Made by a program: the position numbers and the translations under genes. 64,000 bases of DNA from Clostridiales bacterium. GTDB lineage: Bacteria > Bacillota > Clostridia > Christensenellales > CAG-138. Positions 1 through 9,519 of this stretch are shown one piece after another. The notes beneath the pieces were generated by a model. It was not told where the DNA came from. It was given only the letters and a program-made list of their open reading frames with translations, and made no database searches. Each line of letters starts with the position of its first letter. The stretch's first letter is position 1. Location: NCBI GenBank assembly GCA_004557245.1, contig SFEL01000007.1, positions 124,001 to 188,000 on the forward strand, written 5' to 3'.

Positions 1-28
1 AGCCCGGCGCTATTTTGGATAGATTTGG

Positions 29-673
29 CTATTTCAGTCGGAAAGAATCCATGATCTTGACAAGAGCAGCCATGAAATCGTCATGGTAACTCTTTGAAAG
101 CTTCTCCGAAGGTTCCTTCTGCAATAGCTCCTTGAGGTATCCGAGAAAAAGGTGTATGGAGAAGCTGTTGAGAAACTTTGCGTCTTCCTCCGTGAACCAT
201 CCCTCGTCTACGCAGCGGGATATCATGAGATAGTCCCTGTTGTTGAAGCTGCCTTCGCTGAATATGTTGGCGATGGAGGGGGAGAGACCGGAAAGATCCT
301 CGGGGAACATGGCGTAATAGTTCTTGATAATATCGTTCAGCATGCGGCTGTGGTGGCCGAAAAACAGGTTATCGAAGATAGGACCGTTTGCGAAGGCGTG
401 GCGGGAGAAGCAATCCCATACCGCTACGTGGGTCTGGTATGTAGTCTCGGATTTTGCGTAACACACCGCAACGTCGCCCAGATATGCTGTAAGGTAGCGC
501 AGTGAGGCGTAGGTCACCAGCTCGTCAAGATCCTTGAAGTATCGGTAGATGTTGGCGCTGTTGCAGTGCATATCCCGCGCAAGGCGGCGAATGCTCAAGG
601 CTTCACGGCCTTCGGTCGATATTATACGGTAGGTCTCCTCGATGAAACGCCTTTGGGTAAGATCCTCTCGCAT
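29..673 (-). CDS. TetR/AcrR-family transcriptional regulator
   Basis: A 214-residue protein. Residues about 8-55 form a TetR helix-turn-helix with the usual motif (LSIRRLARDM, then SANIYRYFKDLDEL), and the rest is helical as in the ligand-binding half of the family. The start is the ATG at 673, preceded on the minus strand by GGAGG about 8 bases upstream. It is divergent from hom, and its own promoter overlaps a perfect 14-base palindrome, so autorepression is likely. The ligand and other targets cannot be read from the sequence. The family call is firm, the target is unknown. Confidence 0.88.
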   Translation of the reverse strand: MREDLTQRRFIEETYRIISTEGREALSIRRLARDMHCNSANIYRYFKDLDELVTYASLRYLTAYLGDVAVCYAKSETTYQTHVAVWDCFSRHAFANGPIFDNLFFGHHSRMLNDIIKNYYAMFPEDLSGLSPSIANIFSEGSFNNRDYLMISRCVDEGWFTEEDAKFLNSFSIHLFLGYLKELLQKEPSEKLSKSYHDDFMAALVKIMDSFRLK

Positions 674-694
674 GAGGGCCCCTCCTTGATTTAG

Positions 695-723
695 ATTATA
701 ATCGCGATTATTTACTGAGTCAA
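695..723 (-). promoter_or_regulatory. Promoter of the tetR gene with palindromic operator
   Basis: On the minus strand TTGACT (723-718), a 17-base spacer and TATAAT (700-695). A perfect palindrome, ATAATCGCGATTAT, covers 698-711 and overlaps the -10 box, which fits a TetR autoregulatory operator. Binding is inferred. Confidence 0.75.
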
Positions 724-813
724 TATGTTATGTAATTAACACTATAATACTTTATTATGGCGGAAATAGCAATAACGCATAAGTGCTGTTAAAGGGATAA
801 TAACAATTTTTGC

Positions 814-842
814 TTGCAATGTTCCGCGCAATGTGTTAAAGT
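814..842 (+). promoter_or_regulatory. Candidate promoter of hom-lysC-asd
   Basis: TTGCAA (814-819), 17-base spacer, TAAAGT (837-842), about 60 bases before the hom start. The -10 box is imperfect, so this is a moderate call. The palindrome at 698-711 lies upstream and does not overlap it. Confidence 0.5.
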
Positions 843-900
843 GTCTCTATTAGAAAAACAAGTGTATTTAAAATAAACACAAAAAGAGGAGAGTGTTTTT

Positions 901-2040
901 ATGAAAGTGGCGTTATTGGGCTATGGGAACGTGGGTGGCGGTGCTTACGACATAATATGCGAAATGAAGGGTGGCCTGGCTGTAAAGCGCATTCTTGCCC
1001 GCAGCATAAGGCCCGGCATGGAAGCCGTCATGACCACCGACTTTAAGGATATATTAAACGACCAAGAGATTGACATAGTGGCTGAAACAATAGGCGGACT
1101 GCATCCGGCCTATGAATATGTGACGGAAGCTTTGAAGGCTAAAAAGCACGTAGTCAGCGCCAACAAGCAGCTCATATGCCGCTACTATAGCGAGCTTATG
1201 GCGTTGGCCGGGGAAAACGGCGTGCAGCTTCGGTTCACCTCCTCGGCAGGGGGCGGTGTACCCTGGCTTTTCAATCTCATACGTGCCAAGCGATGTGATG
1301 AGATAACCGAGATATCCGGCATTATGAACGGTACCACCAATTTTATACTATACTCCATGACAGAAAAAGGACTGCCATTTGGCGCGGCGCTTTCAGAGGC
1401 TCAGCGGCTGGGCTATGCCGAAGCAGATCCTTCCGCGGATATCGACGGCAATGACGCCCAGCGCAAGTGCGCCATATCCGCTTCAGTTGCCTTTGAGGGG
1501 GCGGTGGCGGAGGACAGCGTGGACGTGTTCGGCATACGGCATATAACGGATAAGGATATAAGAGCTTTTAAAAAGATGGGCAGGGTCTGCAAGCTAATGG
1601 TAAAGGTGAAGAAGCATAAAGACGGCATAAGCGCATACGTGGAGCCTGCGCTGCTGCCGCTCTCAGCTCCCGAAAGCAGCGTGACCATGAATTTTAACAT
1701 GACTACGCTCGTGGGCAAAAACATAGGCAGGCTGAGCCTTATGGGCCAGGGGGCAGGTAAATACCCCACCGGCAGCTCGCTGGTGCAGGATATGCTGGAC
1801 ATAAAGTGCAACGCAATAGGCCCGTGGGCGCCGAAGAAAGCCATACGTGCGGATAATTCGCTGGAAAGGCACAGCTACTATCTCCGTACCTCGGCCATCA
1901 CTGCGGAACTGCGGCAGCTGGGACAGATGGTAAACGGCGAGTACATCATAACTGAGCCCCTGACTGTTTCCGAGATGCACGCGATGGCGAAGAGGCTTCA
2001 GAAGAGCGACCCGGATATGTTTTTCGCAGGCATCGAATAA
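901..2040 (+). CDS. hom: Homoserine dehydrogenase
   Basis: NAD(P)H-dependent reduction of aspartate semialdehyde to homoserine, the branch point to threonine and methionine. The N-terminal Rossmann motif GYGNVGGG is at residues 7-14. The catalytic domain carries IMNGTTNFIL, the nearby EADPSADIDGNDAQRK segment and SLMGQGAG. At 379 residues it is shorter than the usual 400-440, and no convincing C-terminal ACT domain follows the catalytic domain, so threonine feedback through an ACT domain may be missing. RBS AGAGGAGAG precedes the ATG. It is first in an operon with lysC and asd. Confidence 0.93.
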   Translation: MKVALLGYGNVGGGAYDIICEMKGGLAVKRILARSIRPGMEAVMTTDFKDILNDQEIDIVAETIGGLHPAYEYVTEALKAKKHVVSANKQLICRYYSELMALAGENGVQLRFTSSAGGGVPWLFNLIRAKRCDEITEISGIMNGTTNFILYSMTEKGLPFGAALSEAQRLGYAEADPSADIDGNDAQRKCAISASVAFEGAVAEDSVDVFGIRHITDKDIRAFKKMGRVCKLMVKVKKHKDGISAYVEPALLPLSAPESSVTMNFNMTTLVGKNIGRLSLMGQGAGKYPTGSSLVQDMLDIKCNAIGPWAPKKAIRADNSLERHSYYLRTSAITAELRQLGQMVNGEYIITEPLTVSEMHAMAKRLQKSDPDMFFAGIE

Positions 2041-2066
2041 CGAATGAAAATTCACAGGAGAATTGT

Positions 2067-3392
2067 ATGATAAAGGTTTGCAAATTCGGCGGCTCATCGC
2101 TGGCCTCCGGAGAACAGTTTAAGAAGGTCAAAGATATAGTTAAAGGTGACGAAACGCGTTGCGTGGTAGTGGTATCCGCCCCCGGAAGGCGGTTCGACGG
2201 GGACAGCAAGATAACTGACCTTTTGTATCTTTGCCATGCCCACCTGAAGTACGGCGTGAGCTACGAGAGCATATTTGAGCTCATAGAGCAGAGGTACTGT
2301 GAGATAAGGTCATACTGCGGCTTGTCCTGTGACCTGGATTCGGAGTTTGAGCTGATACGTTCCAAAATGTGTAAGCGCATGAACGTGGACTACCTCGCTT
2401 CCCGGGGCGAATACCTGAACGCCAAGCTCATGGCCGAGTATCTGGGAGCTGAGTTTGCGGACGCAAAGGATTGGCTGTTCTTCGGTTACGACGGCAAGGT
2501 GGACTTCGATAAAACCAACGATGCACTGAGAAAGATAATTTCCGAAACCCCCAAAGTGGTTATCCCCGGCTTTTACGGAGCCATGCCTGACGGCAGTATA
2601 CGAACCTTCTCCAGGGGCGGCTCGGACATTACGGGCGCCATAGCGGCGGCTGCCATAGGGGCGGGAGCATACGAAAACTGGACGGACGTTTCCGGAATAC
2701 TCATGGCGGACCCGAGGATAGTCAGCAATCCCAAGAGCATAGAGAAGATAACCTACGCAGAGCTTCGGGAAATGTCATACATGGGCGCCGAGGTGCTGCA
2801 TGAGGAGGCGGTTTTCCCGGTGCGCAAGGTGGATATACCGCTCTACATCAAGAACACCAACGACCCGGAGGCTGCCGGTACTCTCATTCGCGAGAGCTTT
2901 CCAAACGACCTTGAGGATGACGATAGCAGCACAAGATTTATAACCGGCATATCCGGCCGCAAACACTTCACCATAATCACGCTGCATAAAGTGGGCATGT
3001 CAGGCGAGGTAGGGCTGATACGCAAGGCTCTGGAAGCAGTTGAACGGTTCGGCGTGCCAATAGAGCATGTGCCCTCAGGAGTTGACAGCTTTTCGCTGGT
3101 CATTGCTTCGGATGCGCTGGAAAACTGCCTGCATGACATGATAAGTGAACTGCAAACGGTCTGTCAGCCGGACACTGTAAAGGTGACGGAGGACATAAGC
3201 CTTATAGCCGTAGTTGGACGCAAGATGGCCTTCAAGCCCGGCGTATCAGGGCGGCTGTTCGCCACACTGGGCAGCAACAATATAAATATAAGGCTTATAG
3301 AGCAAAGCGCGGACGAGATAATCATAGTGGTCGGCGTAAAGGACGAGGACTTTGAGAAGACGATCAAGGTGCTGTATTACAGCTTCACCTAA
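2067..3392 (+). CDS. lysC: Aspartokinase (monofunctional)
   Basis: Phosphorylates aspartate, the first step to lysine, threonine, methionine and diaminopimelate. It starts with the amino-acid kinase motif KFGGSSLASGEQF, has the substrate segment FSRGGSDITGA in the middle, and ends with tandem ACT domains (roughly residues 300-441, including GVSGRLFATLGSNNINIRLI). The 441-residue length is normal. The RBS is AGGAG before ATG. The gene lies 26 bases after hom and 42 bases before asd, an aspartate-pathway operon. The ACT domains imply allosteric control, but the effector cannot be read. Confidence 0.94.
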   Translation: MIKVCKFGGSSLASGEQFKKVKDIVKGDETRCVVVVSAPGRRFDGDSKITDLLYLCHAHLKYGVSYESIFELIEQRYCEIRSYCGLSCDLDSEFELIRSKMCKRMNVDYLASRGEYLNAKLMAEYLGAEFADAKDWLFFGYDGKVDFDKTNDALRKIISETPKVVIPGFYGAMPDGSIRTFSRGGSDITGAIAAAAIGAGAYENWTDVSGILMADPRIVSNPKSIEKITYAELREMSYMGAEVLHEEAVFPVRKVDIPLYIKNTNDPEAAGTLIRESFPNDLEDDDSSTRFITGISGRKHFTIITLHKVGMSGEVGLIRKALEAVERFGVPIEHVPSGVDSFSLVIASDALENCLHDMISELQTVCQPDTVKVTEDISLIAVVGRKMAFKPGVSGRLFATLGSNNINIRLIEQSADEIIIVVGVKDEDFEKTIKVLYYSFT

Positions 3393-3434
3393 GGATAATT
3401 TTTTGAATGTTGATACTTACAGGAGGAATGGCGC

Positions 3435-4433
3435 ATGAAGAAGTATAAAGTAGCTGTGCTAGGCGCAACCGGCGCTGTGGGCCAGCAGATGACAAAGGTG
3501 CTGGGGGAGAGAAAATTCCCCATAGATGAGCTGAGGCTGTTGGCAAGCGAGAGAAGCGCGGGCAGCATTATGGATACGCCATTTGGCAAAATAAAGGTAG
3601 AAGAGGCATGCGACTCGGCTTTTAAAGGTATGGATATAGTGCTGGGAGCTGCGGAAAACGACATAGCAAAAAAAGCTGCCCCTGCAATAAGGGCCGCAGG
3701 TGCGGTGTTTGTGGATAACTCCAGCGCATTCCGCATGGATCCGGACGTGCCGCTTGTAGTGCCGGAGATAAACCCCGAGGACGCGCTGAAGCATCATGGC
3801 CTCATAAGCAATCCAAACTGCTCTACCATAATAACCATGGTGGCGGTGAACGCCATAAACAAACTTTCGCCCATAAAGTGTATGATAGCCTCAACATATC
3901 AGGCAGTGAGCGGAGCGGGAGCCGGCGGCCCCATAGAATTGGACGCGCAGGTAAATGCGCTGCTGAAAGGTGAGCCGGTGAACAACAATGTATTCAGGTA
4001 TCAGATAGCCTACAATCTCATACCTGAGATAGGCGGGGCAAATAAGGAAGGCTACACCTCTGAGGAGATGAAGATGCAGAACGAGGGCAGGAAGATAATG
4101 CATCTGCCGGAGCTTGCGGTCACCTGCACCTGCGTGCGCGTACCTGTGGTGCGGTCCCACTCCATATCCGCAAGCATAGTTACGGAGCGGGAGCTTTCGG
4201 TGGAGGAGGTACGTGCCGCCATAGCCGCCGCCCCCGGATGCAGGCTGATGGACGACATGGAGAAGCACCTATACCCGATGCCTCTCGACACCAGCGATCA
4301 GGACACGGTTTTCGTTGGGCGCATACGAAAGGATCTGGCGCTGAAAAACGGCATAGCCCTATGGTGCTGCGGCGATCAGGTGCGCAAGGGCGCGGCGACA
4401 AACGCTGTACAGATAGCCGAACTGCTCATATAA
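3435..4433 (+). CDS. asd: Aspartate-semialdehyde dehydrogenase
   Basis: Reduces aspartyl phosphate to aspartate semialdehyde, the step between LysC and Hom. The N-terminal NADP motif GATGAVGQQM is present. The active-site motif SNPNCSTI places the catalytic Cys at residue 129, and the C-terminal domain has the typical VPVVRSHS segment. The 332-residue length is normal. RBS AGGAGG lies about 8 bases before ATG. It closes the hom-lysC-asd operon and ends in a strong hairpin. Confidence 0.95.
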   Translation: MKKYKVAVLGATGAVGQQMTKVLGERKFPIDELRLLASERSAGSIMDTPFGKIKVEEACDSAFKGMDIVLGAAENDIAKKAAPAIRAAGAVFVDNSSAFRMDPDVPLVVPEINPEDALKHHGLISNPNCSTIITMVAVNAINKLSPIKCMIASTYQAVSGAGAGGPIELDAQVNALLKGEPVNNNVFRYQIAYNLIPEIGGANKEGYTSEEMKMQNEGRKIMHLPELAVTCTCVRVPVVRSHSISASIVTERELSVEEVRAAIAAAPGCRLMDDMEKHLYPMPLDTSDQDTVFVGRIRKDLALKNGIALWCCGDQVRKGAATNAVQIAELLI

Positions 4434-4437
4434 ATTT

Positions 4438-4465
4438 CGCCCAAGTGACTTTGTCACTTGGGCGA
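4438..4465. terminator. Bidirectional terminator between asd and thrS
   Basis: A 12-base perfect stem (CGCCCAAGTGAC / GTCACTTGGGCG) with a 3-4 base loop lies between the convergent asd and thrS genes. T-rich tracts are short on both sides. Confidence 0.75.
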
Positions 4466-4484
4466 TTCTCATATTGCACGGGTT

Positions 4485-6389
4485 TTAGTCACGGGCTCTG
4501 GTCTTTACTTCTTCCAGTATCTTTTCCTTGAAGGCGTCGAGAGTCATTGCGCCCAGGTCGCCGCCCTTGCGGGAGCGGACGGATACAACGCCGTTTTCAA
4601 CGTCGCGGTCGCCTACGACCAGCATGTAGGGGATACGCTGGAGCTGTGCTTCGCGTATCTTGTAGCCCAGCTTTTCGTTGCGGTGATCAACTTCTACACG
4701 CAGACCAAGCTCGTCAAGCTCGGAAGCGATATTGTCGCATACCTGGGCGGTACGGTCGGTAAGGGGCAGCACCTTCACCTGTACGGGAGCCAGCCAGGTG
4801 GGGAACGCGCCTGCGAAGTGCTCGGTGATAACGCCTATGAAGCGCTCGATGGAGCCCAATACGACGCGGTGTATCATTACAGGGCGGTGCTTTTGGCCGT
4901 CCTCGCCTACGTACTCAAGATCGAACCTTTCGGGCATCTGCATATCCAGCTGGATAGTGCCGCACTGCCAGGTACGGCCCAGGGAGTCGGAAAGATGGAA
5001 GTCAAGCTTGGGGCCGTAGAAGGCGCCGTCGCCCTCGTTTATGACGTAGCTCTTGCCCATATGCTCTATAGCCTTCTTGAGGGTATCGGTGGCAAAATCC
5101 CAGGTTTCCTTATCGCCGATATGATCCTCCGGCATGGTGGAAACTTCGATCTGATAGGTCAGGCCGAAGGTGGAGTAAACTTCATCGAACAGACGCACTA
5201 CGTTCTGGATCTCATGCTCCATCTGGTCCCAGGTCATGAAGATGTGGGCATCGTCCTGAGTGAAGCAGCGGACGCGGAACAGGCCGTGGAGCGCGCCGGA
5301 AAGTTCGTGGCGGTGTACAAGGCCAAGCTCAGCCATGCGCAGGGGAAGCTCGCGGTAGGAATGGGGCTCAAGCTTGTAGACCAGCATGCCGCCGGGGCAG
5401 TTCATGGGCTTTATTGCGTAATCCTCGTCGTCTATTACGGTGGTGTACATGTTGTCCTTGTAGTGATCCCAGTGGCCGCTCCTGTGCCACAGCTCCTGAT
5501 TGAGAATTATAGGAGTGGAGATTTCCACATAGCCGTATCGCTTATGCACCTCGCGCCAGTACTCGAGAAGGGTGTTGCGCAGCACCATGCCCTTGGGGAG
5601 GAAGAAGGGGAAGCCGGGGCCTTCCTCCATGAGGGCGAACAGGCCAAGCTCCTTGCCCAGCTTGCGGTGGTCGCGCTTCTTGGCCTCTTCCATGCGGGTG
5701 ATGTACTCCTCAAGGTCGGCCTTCTTTTCAAAGGCGGTGCCATATATGCGCTGAAGCATCTTGTTCTTTTCGCTGCCGCGCCAGTATGCGCCTGCAACGC
5801 TCATGAGCTTTACGAATTTTACCTTGCCGGTGTTTTCAACGTGGGGGCCGGCGCACAGGTCGGTAAAGTCTCCCTGACGGTAGAAGCTTATTATAGCGTC
5901 CTCGGGCAGATCCTGAATAAGCTCTACCTTATAGGGCTCGCCTTTTTCTTCGAAGTACTTTATAGCGTCGGCTCGGGGCATCTCAAAGCGTTCAAGGGGC
6001 AGCGCCTCGGCGATTATCTTTTCCATCTCCTTCTGGATCTGTTCGAGATCTTCCGGAGTGAAGGGCTCTGCGTCAAAGTCATAGTAGAAACCGGTGTCAA
6101 TGGCGGGGCCGATGGCCAGCTTTGCCTCGGGATGTACCCGCTTTACGGCCTGGGCAAGTATATGGGCGGCTGTATGGCGCATGGTCCAGCGGCCGTCTTC
6201 ATCTTCCCAGGTGAGGAGCTTAATGCTGTGGTCGCCTGCGATGGGGCGGAAGGCGTCCGCCCTGCTGCCGTCTATCTCAGCGGCAAGTGTGGCTTTCCTG
6301 AGGCGGGGGCTGATGGACTCAGCTATCTGAAGGGCGGTCATGCCGTCTTCGTATTGCTTTACGGAGCCATCGGGAAAAGTGATATTCAT
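4485..6389 (-). CDS. thrS: Threonyl-tRNA synthetase
   Basis: Charges tRNA-Thr. Domains in order: N-terminal TGS (MNITFPDGSV), editing domain with HTAAHILAQAV, class II catalytic core with KPMNCPGGMLVYK, and C-terminal anticodon-binding domain. I chose the ATG at 6389 (634 residues) because AAGGAGG sits 6 bases before it and the protein starts like other ThrRS. The longer frame up to 6479 would run into the T-box terminator. Expression is set by the T-box leader upstream. Confidence 0.97.
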   Translation of the reverse strand: MNITFPDGSVKQYEDGMTALQIAESISPRLRKATLAAEIDGSRADAFRPIAGDHSIKLLTWEDEDGRWTMRHTAAHILAQAVKRVHPEAKLAIGPAIDTGFYYDFDAEPFTPEDLEQIQKEMEKIIAEALPLERFEMPRADAIKYFEEKGEPYKVELIQDLPEDAIISFYRQGDFTDLCAGPHVENTGKVKFVKLMSVAGAYWRGSEKNKMLQRIYGTAFEKKADLEEYITRMEEAKKRDHRKLGKELGLFALMEEGPGFPFFLPKGMVLRNTLLEYWREVHKRYGYVEISTPIILNQELWHRSGHWDHYKDNMYTTVIDDEDYAIKPMNCPGGMLVYKLEPHSYRELPLRMAELGLVHRHELSGALHGLFRVRCFTQDDAHIFMTWDQMEHEIQNVVRLFDEVYSTFGLTYQIEVSTMPEDHIGDKETWDFATDTLKKAIEHMGKSYVINEGDGAFYGPKLDFHLSDSLGRTWQCGTIQLDMQMPERFDLEYVGEDGQKHRPVMIHRVVLGSIERFIGVITEHFAGAFPTWLAPVQVKVLPLTDRTAQVCDNIASELDELGLRVEVDHRNEKLGYKIREAQLQRIPYMLVVGDRDVENGVVSVRSRKGGDLGAMTLDAFKEKILEEVKTRARD

Positions 6390-6434
6390 GGTGTTCCTCC
6401 TTATATGATGTAAATCAAGCTTTGTGGATAATAT

Positions 6435-6690
6435 AAAAATGCCCGCCCCAAGCTCGAAGCAAGGGGCGGACAAATTCAAACATATCGGTTATCCGCGGTT
6501 CCACCCTAATTGGCATAAAACCCACTTTATAGGGGCTGTATCGCGCCCAAAGCGAACCGCAGTAGCGGGGCGGTATTCCCAGGCGCCGCGCCATAAAAGG
6601 GCTTTCAGCCAGCGACCCTTTCTCTCTTGATGGTGCCTTTGCGTTGGTACTTAACCCGTATCAACCCACGATAAAATATAAAATATGAGT
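6435..6690 (-). promoter_or_regulatory. T-box leader of thrS (tRNA-Thr sensing riboswitch)
   Basis: On the minus strand the conserved T-box AGGGTGGAACCGCGG lies at 6507-6493. It is followed by a GC-rich terminator stem with a T tract (6471-6435) that the T-box would disrupt when uncharged tRNA binds. Upstream are stem I elements including an AGAGAGAAAGGGT segment. An ACC triplet at 6574-6572, in GGGAATACCGCC, is a plausible threonine specifier, though I have not modelled the whole of stem I. Confidence 0.92.
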
Positions 6691-6692
6691 TG

Positions 6693-6721
6693 ATTATATG
6701 CCCGTCCGGGGCCTTTGTCAA
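6693..6721 (-). promoter_or_regulatory. Consensus promoter of the thrS leader
   Basis: On the minus strand TTGACA (6721-6716), a 17-base spacer and TATAAT (6698-6693). Both boxes match the consensus perfectly, which suits a gene controlled by attenuation rather than initiation. Confidence 0.85.
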
Positions 6722-6875
6722 GGGCGGCTATGGGAAAAATTACTGGCAGGTCAAAGTCCTGATTATACACATAATATGCTCGTGCGCCGAAAAAAGCGCG
6801 GCTGATATGGCGGGAACCCATGGGGAAAGCCCGGCATATGATGCAGGTATAGCGGGATAAGGAGAGTAAGGTGCT

Positions 6876-7607
6876 ATGGCGGTGTGCTCGGTGGGCACTA
6901 CGAAATACGAGGCGGATATAGGCAGGCTCATGGAGCGGCGGCTCGACAGGCTGGGCGGCGGCATCTCACCCGAGTGCGGGCGGGGATTTGCAGAGGCTTC
7001 AATAGAGGGCGGGGCACAGCTTGCGCAGTGGTGCGAGGCTGTAGCCGAGCTGCTGCTCATGGATCTTGCCCAGTTTGAGATAGCCTATATGGTAAACGGG
7101 CTGCCCCTTACGCTGGAGGAAAAAAAGGCTGTGCTGCCCGAGGCCATATGCATGGCAAAGCGGGCCTCAGGCCTGGAAAAATTGCAGGGAGAGCTGATGG
7201 ATTACTTTGAGGGCAACAGCTACCTTTCTCTCGAAGGGTATATACGCTTCCGAATGCAGGACTACCGCAGACAGTGGGAGAGATGCGTATACGCCGCAGC
7301 TGACGAGATGCTGCTCAACGACGAGTATACCGAGCTGCTCAAAGTGCTGTCCGCGTTCGTAAAGCTGCGATCCCCGGGGGCGGGGGAGGTGTACGTGATA
7401 CTCAATCCCGACGGCAGCTGTACCTTCACAGATGACAACGACGTGAGGATAGATTACGAACAGTGCAGCGAGGAGGGAATAATGAGCGTACTGGTAGGCC
7501 TTTCTCCGGATCGTATTACGGTATACGACCTTTCCGGGGGCAGGAGCGCGGAGCTTTACGATAACCTCATACGTGTTTTTGACGACAGGGTAAGGTTTTT
7601 CAGATAG
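6876..7607 (+). CDS. ytxC: YtxC-like sporulation protein
   Basis: A 243-residue protein with no signal peptide. Its middle segment (EGYIRFRMQDYRRQWERCV, near residue 117) resembles the YtxC family, and a C-terminal alpha/beta part follows. In Bacillus ytxC is next to thrS, and the same adjacency here supports the call. The molecular function of YtxC is not known. It starts with ATG after AAGGAGAGTAAGG. I rate the family assignment as likely, from motif memory and neighbourhood only. Confidence 0.6.
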   Translation: MAVCSVGTTKYEADIGRLMERRLDRLGGGISPECGRGFAEASIEGGAQLAQWCEAVAELLLMDLAQFEIAYMVNGLPLTLEEKKAVLPEAICMAKRASGLEKLQGELMDYFEGNSYLSLEGYIRFRMQDYRRQWERCVYAAADEMLLNDEYTELLKVLSAFVKLRSPGAGEVYVILNPDGSCTFTDDNDVRIDYEQCSEEGIMSVLVGLSPDRITVYDLSGGRSAELYDNLIRVFDDRVRFFR

Positions 7608-7653
7608 ACCCAGGGTTATATAAATGATATAATCATCATGGGAGGAAGCTTCC

Positions 7654-9510
7654 GTGAATGATATCATGGCGGAAAAATTAAAACTGCTGCCTGACGAACC
7701 GGGCGTATATAAGATGTATGACGGCAGCGGCGAGATAATATATGTGGGCAAGGCCGTGAACCTCAAAAACAGGGTGCGGCAGTATTTTCAGCATACCCCA
7801 AAGCCCCCGAAGGTGGAGGCTATGGTTTCCCATATCGAGGATTTTCAGTATATCATAACATCCAATGAGACGGAGGCATTGACGCTGGAGAGCAATCTCA
7901 TAAAGGCGCTCATGCCGCGTTATAACATACTATTAAAGGACGACAAGCATTTTCCATATGTAAGGCTGGATACAAAACAGGATTTCCCCCGGTTTGAAGT
8001 CGTGCGCAAGGTCAAAAAGGACGGCGCGAAGTATTTCGGCCCTTATCTTTCAGCCATAAGCTTAAAGGATGCGCTTACGGCCATACGGGATATCTTCCCG
8101 GTCAGACACTGCAAAAAGGATATCCACAAGGCCATCGCCCGCAGCGAGCGGCCCTGCCTCATGTACCACCTGGGCAAGTGCTGCGCCCCGTGCAGCGGCA
8201 AGGTCAGCCGGGAGGAATACCATAGGCTGCTGGAAAGCGTAAGCAAGTTCCTTGAGGGGCATACCGGGCTCATAACCGAACTGATCACGGAACAGATGCA
8301 GGCTGCCTCGGAAAATATGGAATACGAGAAGGCAGCCCAGCTTCGGGACAGGATAAAGGCCATAAACAGCCTTGCGGAAAAGCAGCAGGCCATATCCGTT
8401 ACCGGCAGCGAACGGGACATATTCGCATTCGTGAAGGATCAGGAAGACTCGGTGGTATTCGCCCTGTTCGAGCGGGGCGGAAAGATAATTTGGGCCGAGA
8501 GCATGAGCATAGCCTGCGGCGGAGAGACCACGGGCGAGATAATGGCCTCCTTTCTCAAGCAGCACTACGCCGACGGCGCGCCTGTGCCAAAGGAGATAGT
8601 GGTGCGGGACATGCCGGAGGATAAGGAGGCGCTGTCCGAATGGCTAAGCGAGAACCGTGGCAGCAAGGTCGAGATAACCTGTCCTCAGCGGGGCGAAAAG
8701 AAAAAGCTTGCCGACATGGCCTACAAGAACGGCGTTGAAGCCATACAGAAGGCGCGGGAGCTGGAGCACAGGAGCTGGGAGCGGGGCGAGGGCGCCATGC
8801 TGCGGCTCTGCGAGGTAATAGGTCTGGACGAGATGCCCGAGCGCATGGAGTGCTACGACAACTCACACATACGTGGACGGGATACCGTATCCGGCATGGT
8901 GGTGTTCATAAACGGCAAGAGTGCGCCCAAGGAATATCGTCGCTTCCGTATAAAGGAGGAGGTCAACGGCGACGATTATATGGCGATGCGCGAGGTGCTG
9001 ATGCGGCGCTTCCAGAGGGCAAAGGAAGGGGACGAGAAATTCACACGCCTGCCCGACCTTCTGGTAGTGGACGGCGGCAGGGGGCAGCTCAACGTAGCGC
9101 TTGAGGTGCTGGAGGAGTTTGGCCTTTCCCATATACCTGCCATAGGCCTTGCGGAGCAGAACGAGGATATAATACTGCCCGATAAGGAGGAGCCCATACG
9201 CCTTTCCCGCAGGGATCCGGCGCTGCACATACTGGAGCGCATAAGGGATGAGGCCCACAGGTTCGCTATAACCTACCACAGGAGTCTCAGGGCGAAAAAA
9301 GCCCTGATGTCGGAGCTGGACAGCATAGATGGCATAGGCCCCAAACGCAAACGAGCCCTGTTCGATGCCTTCGTAACGTCGGAAAATATAAGGAACGCAT
9401 CAATCGAAGAGCTCTGCGGGGCAAAGGGAATGAACAGGGCTGCGGCGGAGAAGGTCTTCAGGCATTTTCACCCGGAGGGGCAGCAAAAAGAAGAAGGAAA
9501 GAAAGGATAA
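7654..9510 (+). CDS. uvrC: Excinuclease ABC subunit C
   Basis: Dual-incision nuclease of nucleotide excision repair. Domains in order: GIY-YIG nuclease at residues about 14-90 (GVYKMYDGSGEIIYVGKAVN), UVR domain near 205-240 (MEYEKAAQLRDRIKAI), RNase H-like endonuclease domain (CYDNSHIRG, LLVVDGGRGQLN), and C-terminal helix-hairpin-helix motifs (DGIGPKRKRAL). The 618-residue length is normal. The start is GTG at 7654, with GGGAGGA 8-9 bases upstream; the ATG five codons in is the alternative. Confidence 0.96.
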   Translation: MNDIMAEKLKLLPDEPGVYKMYDGSGEIIYVGKAVNLKNRVRQYFQHTPKPPKVEAMVSHIEDFQYIITSNETEALTLESNLIKALMPRYNILLKDDKHFPYVRLDTKQDFPRFEVVRKVKKDGAKYFGPYLSAISLKDALTAIRDIFPVRHCKKDIHKAIARSERPCLMYHLGKCCAPCSGKVSREEYHRLLESVSKFLEGHTGLITELITEQMQAASENMEYEKAAQLRDRIKAINSLAEKQQAISVTGSERDIFAFVKDQEDSVVFALFERGGKIIWAESMSIACGGETTGEIMASFLKQHYADGAPVPKEIVVRDMPEDKEALSEWLSENRGSKVEITCPQRGEKKKLADMAYKNGVEAIQKARELEHRSWERGEGAMLRLCEVIGLDEMPERMECYDNSHIRGRDTVSGMVVFINGKSAPKEYRRFRIKEEVNGDDYMAMREVLMRRFQRAKEGDEKFTRLPDLLVVDGGRGQLNVALEVLEEFGLSHIPAIGLAEQNEDIILPDKEEPIRLSRRDPALHILERIRDEAHRFAITYHRSLRAKKALMSELDSIDGIGPKRKRALFDAFVTSENIRNASIEELCGAKGMNRAAAEKVFRHFHPEGQQKEEGKKG

Positions 9511-9519
9511 ACTAAAGAC

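Noticed and set aside
4458..6413. A 651-codon plus-strand frame opposite thrS
   Set aside because: It mirrors thrS codon by codon, has a hydrophobic low-complexity product typical of antisense frames in this base composition, and no ribosome site. ThrS is certain.
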